From: JAKZRT01 sp965247915
GTDB taxonomy: Bacteria > Pseudomonadota > Alphaproteobacteria > Rhodobacterales > Rhodobacteraceae
Assembly (NCBI GenBank): GCA_965247915.1
Contig: OZ252048.1
Location: forward strand, 2,852,001 to 2,916,000
Length of the DNA stretch: 64,000 nt
Direction: 5' to 3'
Each line of letters starts with the position of its first letter. The stretch's first letter is position 1. A model generated the notes under the pieces. The model worked only from the letters and a program-made list of their open reading frames with translations. It ran no database searches and had not been told where the DNA came from. The position numbers were made by a program, and so were the translations under genes. Below, piece after piece: positions 45,477 to 53,729 of the stretch.

Positions 45477-45935
45477 GGCGTTGTTGCATGGATCAGACAA
45501 TAGTCGCAAGCCGCCCTTACCCGTGATACAGGCTATGAGATTTGTTTGAACACGGGTCGGCCGAGTTCGGTCATTTTGTTGAGAATGGCGACGCCGATTT
45601 TGGCCTCCGTTTGCTGATTTTCGAAACAGCGGGCTTTCAGTTTTGGCCCGATAATAGCCTTCCAGCGCCCCATCTGTGTCTCAATTCTACTGCGCTGATT
45701 GTAGCCACTGCCAGATTGCCAGGCCATGCGGCCATGAGTTTGAATTTTAACAATATGTCGGTCTCGAAGTGAGGGAAAACACTTGGATTGCGGGCTTGGA
45801 ATGGCGTTCTTCGGTGGAGGAATAATGATTTCAACCGCCTCGCCAAATCGTGCCTTAAGCAAGTCACTGGTCGGTGCGCCGTCGTAGGCACCGTCCGCTA
45901 TAAACCGGGAGACCGGAGTGCCAATCTGATTTAAT

Positions 45936-47168
45936 TGTATTAGTTCCGATTTGATCTGACACCGCCCCCAATCTTTTAGATTGAATTGGGGGCGGTGCAT
46001 CTCTTGAAAGAGACTGCGGTTATCCGTTTTGATGGTGGTGCAAACCAAACCACAAAACGAGGAAACCACGATGTTGAATACTACAGACAAGATCATCAAA
46101 CACAAAGTCGGCTTGCTGAACCTGGCCGACGAATTGGGTAATGTGTCCAAAGCCTGTCAGGTCATGGGCATGTCGCGGGATACATTCTATCGCTATAAAT
46201 CAGCCGTCGATGATGGCGGCGTTGAAGCTCTTTTTGAACGCACCCGGCGCAAGCCCAATCTGGCCAACCGGGTGGACGAGGCGACCGAACAGGCGGTCAT
46301 AAAATCGGCCACGGACTTCCCGGCCTACGGTCAGGCCCGCACCTCCAATGAGCTGCGCAAGCTGGGGGTCTTCGTCTCGCCCTCCGGCGTGCGATCCATC
46401 TGGTTGCGGCATGATCTGGCGAACTTCAAAACCCGCCTGAAGGCGCTGGAAGCCAAGGTGGCAGAGGAAGGTGGCATTCTTACCGAAGCTCAGGTTCAGG
46501 CCCTTGAGAAGAAGAAGCTGGACGATGAAGCCTGTGGCGAGATTGAGACCGCGCACCCTGGCTATCTGGGCTCTCAGGACACGTTCTATGTTGGCACTCT
46601 CAAGGGTGTCGGGCGGGTCTATCAGCAGACCTATGTGGACACCTATTGCAAGGTGGCACATGCCAAGCTCTACACCACCAAAACGCCGATAACTGCGGCT
46701 GATCTGCTCAACGATCGGGTGCTGCCTTTCCATGAGGAACACGACCTTCCGGTGCTGCGCATTCTGACCGACCGCGGAACCGAATACTGCGGCCGGGTCG
46801 ACAAACACGACTACCAGCTCTTCCTGGCAATCAACGACATTGACCACACCAAGACCAAGGTTAAATCGCCCCAAACCAACGGGATTTGCGAACGCTTCCA
46901 CAAAACAATCCTGCAGGAGTTTTATCAGATCACATTCCGCAAGAAGCTCTACGAAACTGTCGAAGCCTTGCAGGCCGATCTGGATCAATGGATCGACTTC
47001 TACAACACCGAACGAACTCATCAGGGCAAAATGTGTTGCGGTCGCACCCCAATTGAGACCATGATCGAGGGCAAGAAGATTTGGAAGGAAAAGTTCGTGA
47101 ACTGAATGTGACCTGACAAATGCCGCCTGAAAAACGCGTAACTGTCAGATCAAGTCTGAACCACTACA
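45936..47168 (+). mobile_element. IS481-family insertion sequence, copy 1 (1233 bp) with 7-bp duplication
   Basis: The ends read TGTATTAGTTCCGATTTGAT at the left and, inward from the right, TGTAGTGGTTCAGACTTGAT, both followed by CTGACA. ATTTAAT is present on both sides (45929-45935 and 47169-47175). Confidence 0.92.
46071..47105 (+). CDS. IS481-family transposase (copy 1)
   Basis: A 344-residue transposase starting MLNTTDKIIKHKVGLLNLAD, with CGAGG upstream. The N-terminus has a helix-turn-helix (NVSKACQVMGMSRDTFYRYK), followed by the rve/DDE integrase core: QQTYVDTYCK (D), LRILTDRGTEYCG (D) and PQTNGICERFHKTILQEF (E). The frame is complete and identical to copy 2 as far as I can see. Confidence 0.93.
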   Translation: MLNTTDKIIKHKVGLLNLADELGNVSKACQVMGMSRDTFYRYKSAVDDGGVEALFERTRRKPNLANRVDEATEQAVIKSATDFPAYGQARTSNELRKLGVFVSPSGVRSIWLRHDLANFKTRLKALEAKVAEEGGILTEAQVQALEKKKLDDEACGEIETAHPGYLGSQDTFYVGTLKGVGRVYQQTYVDTYCKVAHAKLYTTKTPITAADLLNDRVLPFHEEHDLPVLRILTDRGTEYCGRVDKHDYQLFLAINDIDHTKTKVKSPQTNGICERFHKTILQEFYQITFRKKLYETVEALQADLDQWIDFYNTERTHQGKMCCGRTPIETMIEGKKIWKEKFVN

Positions 47169-47920
47169 ATTTAATAGATCAGGCAGCACTGTTGGATCGC
47201 CAACGTCATCCAGCGTTAAATCCGAACAAACGATATCGCCAGTCACAAGGTTCAGACCAAGGTGAAGTTTACGCCACCGTTTGCGTTTGGCCTTTACATT
47301 ATACTTGCTTTGCAGCCACTCACCCTCATCGAAAACCTTCAAACCCGTACTGTCGATGGCCAAGTGGACCGGATCTGTTATTTTGATTTTGGGCCTTGCC
47401 GGAAGGCTCAGACCACGCCCTCGGCGCGACAGGGTCGAGAAATCAGGAACTGAAATTTCCAGCAGCATCAGCTTTGATATGCTGCGTATCAGCCCTTGGG
47501 TCTGGCGCAGCGGCAACCTGTAAACCATGCCCAGCGTCAGGCACATCGTGATCGCCAGATCCGAGTATCGCGGCTGGCCGCCGCGTGACCTGCGCCGTGG
47601 TGCAGCCCAGTGCTTTCGCGCATCCCCTGTGATCCAGACCGTCAAATCACCACGATTTCGCAGGCTTTCATTATACCCGCACCAGTTCGTCACCCGATAT
47701 TTCTTCTTCGCAAACTTGTGCCGGCGGGAGGTGTTGAATTTATGCGGCATTAAGCATATCCGTGGTCGTGGCAAAAGCCTGTGTTAACACTTGACACCCG
47801 ATCCGTGCAACAACGCCGATCGACATGGATACCCAAACCACTCAATTTCCACGGCGATGAAATGAGCAGCATCAACGGTCCGGTGAGGAGCCACCCGACC
47901 GCAAAAGCCAGCGTCAAAAT

Positions 47921-48742
47921 CTAGGTTTGATCTGTAAGACGTTGGACAATGACCCGAGCAATCGGCGTGTCCAGCATCTCGAGTTCTTCCACGATGATAG
48001 GGTGCAACGCTTCGTTTTGCATCGCGCATCTGCCGAGATGCCGTATGACATCCTCATCAGCGATGGCCACCAGAGCAAAGACAATTTCGCTGGTGGGATT
48101 CCTGTTCAGTTCAGCAAGCAACCCCGGTCGTGCCCCCTTATGGCCAAGGTTACCCATCGCAACCAGGGCAGACCGGCGCACCAAAGCATACGGGTCCGTG
48201 AGACCCGCTTCCAACACATGCGCGGGGGGCTGTGTGCGCTGCGCCAGTGTAAATGCCGGAGCGCGCACCATAGGATCTTCGTGCTCCAGCCACGGCAGGA
48301 CCAACCGCAGGGGCACGTGCAGTCTGGAGGTAACGGCTGCCTGCAGAGCGTGCGGAAACAGGCAGGCCGGCAAATCTTTGGCATCAATGACCCTTTGGAT
48401 CACGTCCCGAGCCGGCCCGCCGCCTATGCTACCCAATGTGTTCAATGCAAGAAGCTGTTCTATCAACGGACTGGTAATCCCAAACCCCCTGAAGCGAAGC
48501 CAGAGAGCCTCAAGAGCGGGAACTGCCGCATCTCCGAGACCCCGCTGAGTAACCTGCTCGCACAGAGCGTGGACATTGGACAGGGTCGCCTTTGGAAGTT
48601 GCTCGATGAGCTCGTGGTCATCAAGTTCGGTGGGATCAATGTCCTCTCTGGGTGAACTGGCATCGGCGACGTCATGACCGCGCTCGCCAAACAGATCCCA
48701 CTGTTCAGGCTTCTTCTGCCGTGTCTTCCCCGTGCCTGCCAT
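47921..48742 (-). CDS. HEAT-repeat protein of unknown role
   Basis: A 273-residue protein. The first 40 residues are polar and look disordered (EQWDLFGERGHDVADA); the rest is an alpha-helical repeat. Units such as DPMVRAPAFTLAQ, DPYALVRRSALVAMGNLGHK and PTSEIVFALVAIADEDV have the HEAT pattern of paired helices with a conserved Asp/Pro and Arg. Such scaffolds bind proteins or nucleic acid; no catalytic motif is visible. It starts with GAGG upstream of ATG and seems complete, ending 104 bp from the IS5 copy. No neighbour explains it; the HigBA pair lies upstream on the same strand. Function unknown. Confidence 0.78.
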   Translation of the reverse strand: MAGTGKTRQKKPEQWDLFGERGHDVADASSPREDIDPTELDDHELIEQLPKATLSNVHALCEQVTQRGLGDAAVPALEALWLRFRGFGITSPLIEQLLALNTLGSIGGGPARDVIQRVIDAKDLPACLFPHALQAAVTSRLHVPLRLVLPWLEHEDPMVRAPAFTLAQRTQPPAHVLEAGLTDPYALVRRSALVAMGNLGHKGARPGLLAELNRNPTSEIVFALVAIADEDVIRHLGRCAMQNEALHPIIVEELEMLDTPIARVIVQRLTDQT

Positions 48743-49053
48743 GTTGCCTCGTCTCTATACGCCTCCGTGCGGTCAATGGACCTGTCCCGCTTTCGTTCCG
48801 CTCCGGTTGCCCATTCAAGCGGCGATCCTTCATCGTGACGCTGGATTATCCCGTCATTTTGCGCGTTACTTCCGCGACTCCAAGATTTTCTCATCACCCT
48901 TGATAAGGTTCAGTTTTATCACGTCTGTTGATTGTCGCGTAATTTTGTCTCTAGTTTGCACGAGAATCGGGGGACCCCCCTGCCCCTCTATTGTGTGAAA
49001 TTAGCAGCTACAAAAACAGCTGCTAGCACGTCTTTGCTCTCTGTAGACGCGCC
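48743..49053. other. Intergenic region between HigA and the HEAT-repeat gene
   Basis: No gene is visible. It should hold the promoter of the HEAT-repeat gene. Notable elements are a GGGGGACCCCCC inverted repeat (48970-48981) and the hairpin at 49002-49025. Confidence 0.4.
49002..49025 (-). terminator. Hairpin downstream of HigBA
   Basis: TAGCAGCT and AGCTGCTA form an 8-bp stem around an 8-base loop about 30 bp past the higA stop. The following T-run is short, so termination is plausible but not certain. Confidence 0.5.
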
Positions 49054-49347
49054 CTACTGCAATTCCAGGCGTATGCTACGCCCGACAATCTGAGCTGCAC
49101 GGGACAGAACACTCAGCGTCACCCCATCGTTCTGCGGATCAAGGAGACGGTCCAGTTGCGAGCGACTGGTTTCAAGCCTTTTGGCCATCTCAACCTTTGT
49201 GATCTTCTGTTCTTTCATCGCCTGGGCAAGTTGAAAGGCCAGAACACGCTTTACAGCCTGTTCAGTGGTGGCCTCATAGGTGCTTTGATCTTTGAGAAAA
49301 TCCTGAAAGAGAGCTCCGGCTTTGCCTTTTTCTACGTCTGTGGTCAT
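49054..49347 (-). CDS. higA: HigA-type antitoxin with XRE helix-turn-helix
   Basis: A 97-residue protein with a C-terminal XRE-type domain: KITKVEMAKRLETSRSQLDR then LLDPQNDGVTLSVLSRAA. It follows the toxin gene with an ATGA overlap, the toxin-first order characteristic of HigBA. It should neutralise the toxin and, with it, repress their common promoter by binding the palindrome upstream of the toxin. The N-terminal 35 residues probably contact the toxin. The family call rests on order, size and HTH; the exact subgroup is not established. Confidence 0.85.
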   Translation of the reverse strand: MTTDVEKGKAGALFQDFLKDQSTYEATTEQAVKRVLAFQLAQAMKEQKITKVEMAKRLETSRSQLDRLLDPQNDGVTLSVLSRAAQIVGRSIRLELQ

Positions 49348-49697
49348 TTCAGGCCTCTCATTCTCCTGTCTGCAACGTTCAGCTCCCTGGGCGGCGTCTT
49401 CTGTGTTTTCTTGATGAACCCATGCAAGAGCACCATGGCGCCTTCATGCGCGCAGAAAAAAACGCGGGCGATCCGGCCATCACTTAAGTTCGTCCTGATC
49501 TCCCACAAACTTTTGTGGCCCTTGAGCGATCGGCAAAGCGGCATACCTATCGGCCATCCGAACTCTGCGGTGCGTATATCGTCACCAATCGCCTTTCGAT
49601 CTTCCGAGCGTAACTCTAAGAGCCATTCACGTACCGGCACCCTGCCCGTTTCAGTCTCGAAAAACCGCGCCGACAGTCGCTTTTCTGTTTCTACCAT
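49344..49697 (-). CDS. higB: HigB/RelE-superfamily toxin (Gp49-like)
   Basis: A 117-residue protein. The segments GRVPVREWLLEL, PLCRSLKGHKSLWEIRTNL and RIARVFFCAHEGAMVLLHGF, followed by KKTQKTPP, match the phage-derived Gp49-like HigB group of ribosome-dependent mRNA interferases. The basic residues in the last segment usually contact mRNA. It is the first gene of the pair, with a palindromic operator immediately upstream. It appears intact, so the module may be active and would help stabilise the DNA carrying it, consistent with the nearby ParA locus. Confidence 0.87.
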   Translation of the reverse strand: MVETEKRLSARFFETETGRVPVREWLLELRSEDRKAIGDDIRTAEFGWPIGMPLCRSLKGHKSLWEIRTNLSDGRIARVFFCAHEGAMVLLHGFIKKTQKTPPRELNVADRRMRGLK

Positions 49698-49702
49698 GAT
49701 AT

Positions 49703-49718
49703 GTACCTTACAAGGTAC
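49703..49718. promoter_or_regulatory. Palindromic operator of the HigBA promoter
   Basis: GTACCTTACAAGGTAC is a perfect inverted repeat (7-bp arms, 2-base centre) starting five bases upstream of the toxin start codon. The position fits HigA binding over the ribosome site or promoter. Confidence 0.7.
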
Positions 49719-50211
49719 GTTTTCGCAAGCATTGTTTTCTCAAATCCTTTGAGGGCCGCCATTTGGGGTCGTGCGCCACACCATAGCCGCCGCAGACGCG
49801 CCCCGTGTCGGATCGCAAACTTAATCCGAGATATCAATTTCTTTACCGACCATCGGGCTGACAGTACCCATTAGATCAACAATTACAAACTAGGATCGTT
49901 GTTGGCTCGGTCCAAAAGAAACCCATCGGAAACGACGTTCCTACTTTAGTTTTAGTCGGCCCCCAATTGCATGGTTTCGTAGTTTAACAGGGATAGGGAC
50001 GCAACTTGGGTGTTCATTTGGTAGCCTACCCTACTCTACTTTTGGAATTCCAAAGCAACCAACTGGAAGATACTTACCTTAGTATACCACTATATGTTGT
50101 GGTATCATTGGCATACCATGGCTACTCTACCTTATGGAACTCATCCATTGCCATGACACGGCCTGTCTGACATACTCATAGGCAGGCAAAAACAATAAAA
50201 GTAGAGCAGAC
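49719..50211. promoter_or_regulatory. Control region upstream of parA, with clustered inverted repeats
   Basis: No gene is visible in this 493-bp stretch, which becomes AT-rich toward parA. ATACCAC (50084-50090) and GTGGTAT (50099-50105) form an inverted repeat, and GGTAT with ATACC (50101-50117) adds a third half-site on one side. CTACTCTAC occurs twice (near 50033 and 50122), flanking them. Such clusters are typical of partition-gene operators or a centromere site. Confidence 0.55.
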
Positions 50212-50892
50212 ATGCCGGTAATTTCATTCGCGTCGTCTAAAGGCGGCGCTGGCAAAACTACATCCACAATCGTTCTCGGAACTGAACTTGCACAGGGCAC
50301 AGGCGTTGTCATGATTGACGCTGACCCGGCGGCCAGGCTATATCGCTGGTCGCAAATCATTAATCTACCCACAAATGTGAGGGTAATCAAATCCGAGGGG
50401 GAAAGATCTATCCTCGACGAAATCGAAGACGCTGCTTCGAGCGCTGCATTTGTCTTAATCGACCTCGAAGGGTCGGCCTCGCGCTTAGCTTCCTTTGCGA
50501 TTGGAGAGTCAGATTTGGTGATCATACCCTCTGGCGAAGAGCAGCAAGACGCAGATGCAGCCATCGATACACTCGCCGAGGTCTCGCGTGAAGGCAGGGC
50601 ACGGCGGCGGGAAGTCCCGGCGGCCGTATTGTTTTGTCGGACAAACGCTGCTGTGAAATCGCGCCTTGAGAAGCACATCCATAAGCAGCTTGACACAGCA
50701 ACCAGGGTATTTGAGACAGAGTTGCATCGCAGAACCGCGTTCTCTGCGCTGCATAACGCGGGGGCAGGTCTAAGACAGCTCGATCGAAGCGAATTCAATG
50801 GCGTTGCGAAAGCAATCGATAACGCCCAAGCATTCGCAATCGAAGTTGTCGATATGTTGACAGAAAGAAAGGCGGTCAGCGATGCCGCGTGA
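50212..50892 (+). CDS. parA: ParA-family partition ATPase
   Basis: A 226-residue ParA/MinD-type ATPase with the deviant Walker A SSKGGAGKTT (residues 8-17), Walker A' MIDADPAARLYRW and Walker B FVLIDLEGSAS. It has no N-terminal helix-turn-helix, so it is of the short (type Ib, VirC1/ParF-like) class that works with a small DNA-binding partner. In such systems ATP-dependent polymerisation or DNA gradients move plasmid copies apart. The next gene overlaps by 11 bp and is a good candidate for the partner. Its presence suggests the window is, or once was, part of a plasmid or integrative element. Confidence 0.9.
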   Translation: MPVISFASSKGGAGKTTSTIVLGTELAQGTGVVMIDADPAARLYRWSQIINLPTNVRVIKSEGERSILDEIEDAASSAAFVLIDLEGSASRLASFAIGESDLVIIPSGEEQQDADAAIDTLAEVSREGRARRREVPAAVLFCRTNAAVKSRLEKHIHKQLDTATRVFETELHRRTAFSALHNAGAGLRQLDRSEFNGVAKAIDNAQAFAIEVVDMLTERKAVSDAA

Positions 50893-51184
50893 ACTTGATG
50901 TTTCGAAACTGTCGCAGTTTGAGCCTAGGGAGCGCAGGAGTGGCTCAGAAAGAGCCCAGGAGCTCCCACAAGCAGCGGTAGATCAACCAGCTAGACCATG
51001 GTCTTCTAGGGAGCCCATGGTGGATGGGCAGATCTCAGTAAAGGCGCCGGTGCAGACGATCGACCGCTTTAAAAAGTTGTGCAAAGACGATCGGCGCACG
51101 TATGCCGACATGCTGGGAATCTTGATGGATTCCTTTGAAAAGAACGAAGGTAGTGAGACTGTCCGATCTTCTGTGTATGAGTAA
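50882..51184 (+). CDS. Small basic protein, probable RHH-type partner of ParA
   Basis: A 100-residue protein. The N-terminal half is polar and likely flexible. The C-terminal half, QISVKAPVQTIDRFKKLCKD then DRRTYADMLGILMDSFEKN, has the strand-helix-helix pattern of ribbon-helix-helix proteins. It overlaps parA and is translationally coupled to it. By analogy with ParF-ParG pairs it would bind the inverted repeats upstream of parA and link DNA to the ATPase. The family was not confirmed. A broken IS256 element follows 30 bp downstream. Confidence 0.7.
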   Translation: MPRELDVSKLSQFEPRERRSGSERAQELPQAAVDQPARPWSSREPMVDGQISVKAPVQTIDRFKKLCKDDRRTYADMLGILMDSFEKNEGSETVRSSVYE

Positions 51185-51213
51185 TTTGGTCCATGCTTCA
51201 CCAATGAAGGAGC

Positions 51214-51940
51214 ATGATGACAATGACGATTTCCAAGGAACTACTGGACGAGTTGCTTAACGGCGTTGAACGGCCCGAAGATTTGCTGGGCGACAAAGGC
51301 CTGATGAAGGAGCTGAAAGTCCGGCTGATGGAGCGGATGCTGGGCGCCGAGTTGACTGAGCACCTGGGCTATGAGCCGCACGGGGAGCCTGCCAGCCAGC
51401 AATCCAACCGCCGGAACGGGGCCACTCGCAAGGTGCTGAAGGGCAATGACGGGGCGGTGCCGATTGACATCCCGCGCGACCGAGCTGGTCGTTTTGAGCC
51501 GGAACTGATCCAGAAAGGCCAGACCCGGATCGACGGGATGGACGACAAGATCATCGGGCTTTATGCCGCCGGTCTGTCGACCCGTGATATCCGTGCCCAC
51601 CTTGAAGAGGTCTACGGCCTGCGGATTTCAGCGGACCTTATCAGCCGCGTGACGGACGCAGTTTTGGAGGAGGTTTCAGACTGGCAAAACCGGGCTCTGG
51701 AGCCAGTATATCCTCTCGTATTCCTTGATGCCCTTCGGGTCAAAATTCGCGACGCTGAGAGCCGCCAGGTCAAAAACAAGGCCGTTTATGTAGCTCTGGG
51801 GGTCACGCCAGAAGGCGAGCGGGAGGTTCTGGGCTTGTGGATTGCCAATAATGAGGGTGCCAAATTCTGGCTTTCAATCATGAATAATCTGAAGAACAGA
51901 GGCGTTGAGGATACCCTGATTGCCGTCGTGGACGGTCTCA
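51214..51940 (+). pseudogene. IS256-family transposase, N-terminal part
   Basis: About 242 residues matching IS256-family (mutator-type) transposases: MLGAELTEHLGYEPHGEP, RDRAGRFEPELIQKGQTRID, GLSTRDIRAHLEEVYGLRIS and the first catalytic aspartate in YPLVFLDALRVKIRD. It is interrupted in VVDGL, just at the second catalytic aspartate region, by another element starting at a TA dinucleotide (51941). Not functional. It is a different IS256 member from the intact one at 61314. Confidence 0.88.
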
Positions 51941-51942
51941 TA

Positions 51943-52305
51943 CCAACGGCCCCCAGATTTGACTCAAGGGGATTCCCACGAGCGGCGTGATCTGATTCAG
52001 TGGCATCAAGGCAAGGGAGGCTTTGATGGCAGTAAGGATTACGCGCAAAGACAAGTCCGCAGGCGAGCTTCGCCAGGAAGCGGCGCGGTGCCGGGATGGG
52101 AAAGCGGTGCGACGGATGTTGGCGATTGCCCTGGTTCTGGATGGGGTTGACCGCAAGACGGCGGCAGAAAACTGCGGCATGGATCGGCAGACGTTGCGGG
52201 ATTGGGCCCACCGTTACAATGCGGAGGGCGTGTCGGGGCACTGTCAGAAGAAAACTGGTTGAGGCGGGCAGGGCGGACGCCTAGCGTCGCCGGATGATAA
52301 AAAAA
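51943..52305 (+). mobile_element. IS630-family element, left part only
   Basis: It begins after a TA dinucleotide (the IS630 target) inside the IS256 gene, with CAAGGGGATTCCCA near its left end, and is cut by the IS481 copy 2. Confidence 0.65.
52026..52262 (+). pseudogene. IS630-family transposase, N-terminal fragment
   Basis: About 78 residues: MAVRITRKDKSAGELRQEAA followed by RRMLAIALVLDGVDRKTAAE and CGMDRQTLRDWAHRYNAEGV, the N-terminal paired HTH typical of this IS630 subgroup. The fragment differs from the IS630 at 22774. The DDE domain is absent. Confidence 0.8.
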
Positions 52306-53538
52306 TGTATTAGTTCCGATTTGATCTGACACCGCCCCCAATCTTTTAGATTGAATTGGGGGCGGTGCATCTCTTGAAAGAGACTGCGGTTATCCGTTTT
52401 GATGGTGGTGCAAACCAAACCACAAAACGAGGAAACCACGATGTTGAATACTACAGACAAGATCATCAAACACAAAGTCGGCTTGCTGAACCTGGCCGAC
52501 GAATTGGGTAATGTGTCCAAAGCCTGTCAGGTCATGGGCATGTCGCGGGATACATTCTATCGCTATAAATCAGCCGTCGATGATGGCGGCGTTGAAGCTC
52601 TTTTTGAACGCACCCGGCGCAAGCCCAATCTGGCCAACCGGGTGGACGAGGCGACCGAACAGGCGGTCATAAAATCGGCCACGGACTTCCCGGCCTACGG
52701 TCAGGCCCGCACCTCCAATGAGCTGCGCAAGCTGGGGGTCTTCGTCTCGCCCTCCGGCGTGCGATCCATCTGGTTGCGGCATGATCTGGCGAACTTCAAA
52801 ACCCGCCTGAAGGCGCTGGAAGCCAAGGTGGCAGAGGAAGGTGGCATTCTTACCGAAGCTCAGGTTCAGGCCCTTGAGAAGAAGAAGCTGGACGATGAAG
52901 CCTGTGGCGAGATTGAGACCGCGCACCCTGGCTATCTGGGCTCTCAGGACACGTTCTATGTTGGCACTCTCAAGGGTGTCGGGCGGGTCTATCAGCAGAC
53001 CTATGTGGACACCTATTGCAAGGTGGCACATGCCAAGCTCTACACCACCAAAACGCCGATAACTGCGGCTGATCTGCTCAACGATCGGGTGCTGCCTTTC
53101 CATGAGGAACACGACCTTCCGGTGCTGCGCATTCTGACCGACCGCGGAACCGAATACTGCGGCCGGGTCGACAAACACGACTACCAGCTCTTCCTGGCAA
53201 TCAACGACATTGACCACACCAAGACCAAGGTTAAATCGCCCCAAACCAACGGGATTTGCGAACGCTTCCACAAAACAATCCTGCAGGAGTTTTATCAGAT
53301 CACATTCCGCAAGAAGCTCTACGAAACTGTCGAAGCCTTGCAGGCCGATCTGGATCAATGGATCGACTTCTACAACACCGAACGAACTCATCAGGGCAAA
53401 ATGTGTTGCGGTCGCACCCCAATTGAGACCATGATCGAGGGCAAGAAGATTTGGAAGGAAAAGTTCGTGAACTGAATGTGACCTGACAAATGCCGCCTGA
53501 AAAACGCGTAACTGTCAGATCAAGTCTGAACCACTACA
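52306..53538 (+). mobile_element. IS481-family insertion sequence, copy 2 (1233 bp)
   Basis: Same ends and length as copy 1. The flanks are AAAAAAA and CATTATC, so there is no target duplication. Its left neighbour is an IS630 fragment and its right neighbour an unrelated IS3 fragment, so recombination or deletion has joined two different places here. Confidence 0.92.
52441..53475 (+). CDS. IS481-family transposase (copy 2)
   Basis: A 344-residue DDE transposase indistinguishable in translation from copy 1 (46071), with the same start context and catalytic segments (QQTYVDTYCK, LRILTDRGTEYCG, PQTNGICERFHKT). Uninterrupted; potentially active. Confidence 0.93.
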   Translation: MLNTTDKIIKHKVGLLNLADELGNVSKACQVMGMSRDTFYRYKSAVDDGGVEALFERTRRKPNLANRVDEATEQAVIKSATDFPAYGQARTSNELRKLGVFVSPSGVRSIWLRHDLANFKTRLKALEAKVAEEGGILTEAQVQALEKKKLDDEACGEIETAHPGYLGSQDTFYVGTLKGVGRVYQQTYVDTYCKVAHAKLYTTKTPITAADLLNDRVLPFHEEHDLPVLRILTDRGTEYCGRVDKHDYQLFLAINDIDHTKTKVKSPQTNGICERFHKTILQEFYQITFRKKLYETVEALQADLDQWIDFYNTERTHQGKMCCGRTPIETMIEGKKIWKEKFVN

Positions 53539-53638
53539 CATTATCACTCGCATAATCCGCGCGGTTCTCTTTGAAAAGCCGAACGCCGCGCGCGCGGAAT
53601 TCAGATGTATAGGACGGGGTCGATTTCTTCTCTGTCAT
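53539..53638 (-). pseudogene. IS3-family OrfA N-terminal fragment
   Basis: The minus strand reads MTEKKSTPSYTSEFRARGVR then LFKENRADYASDN, the beginning of an IS3-group OrfA, with AGGATGAACCC upstream. It is cut at the IS481 copy 2 right end. It is unrelated to the two IS3 copies elsewhere in the window. Confidence 0.65.
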
Positions 53639-53729
53639 AGGGTTCATCCTTTGAGAGTTTTACCCTCCGGTAAACCCGGGGCGGTTCATCTTGCGCGCGG
53701 CCTCTCGCAAAAAGCGCCGGTTTTGTCGG

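Larger units (their letters stand above)
45533..47750 (-). pseudogene. IS5-family transposase (copy 3), interrupted
   Basis: The N-terminal part (47750 down to 47169) and the C-terminal part (45935 down to 45533) match copy 1 on either side of the IS481. The break falls in DLLNQIGTPV, before the second catalytic aspartate, so no functional enzyme is made. Confidence 0.9.
45477..47817 (-). mobile_element. IS5-family insertion sequence, copy 3, split by IS481 copy 1
   Basis: The outer ends match the other IS5 copies. Removing the 1233-bp IS481 plus one 7-bp duplication gives 1101 bp, the standard length. The flanks ATTCAGACA and GATCGACAT do not match. It truncates the amidohydrolase. Confidence 0.9.

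Noticed and set aside
46200..47021. Minus-strand 273-codon frame opposite the IS481 transposase (also at 52570-53391)
   Set aside because: Antisense shadow of a DDE transposase; no family resemblance and it appears in both copies only because the DNA is identical.
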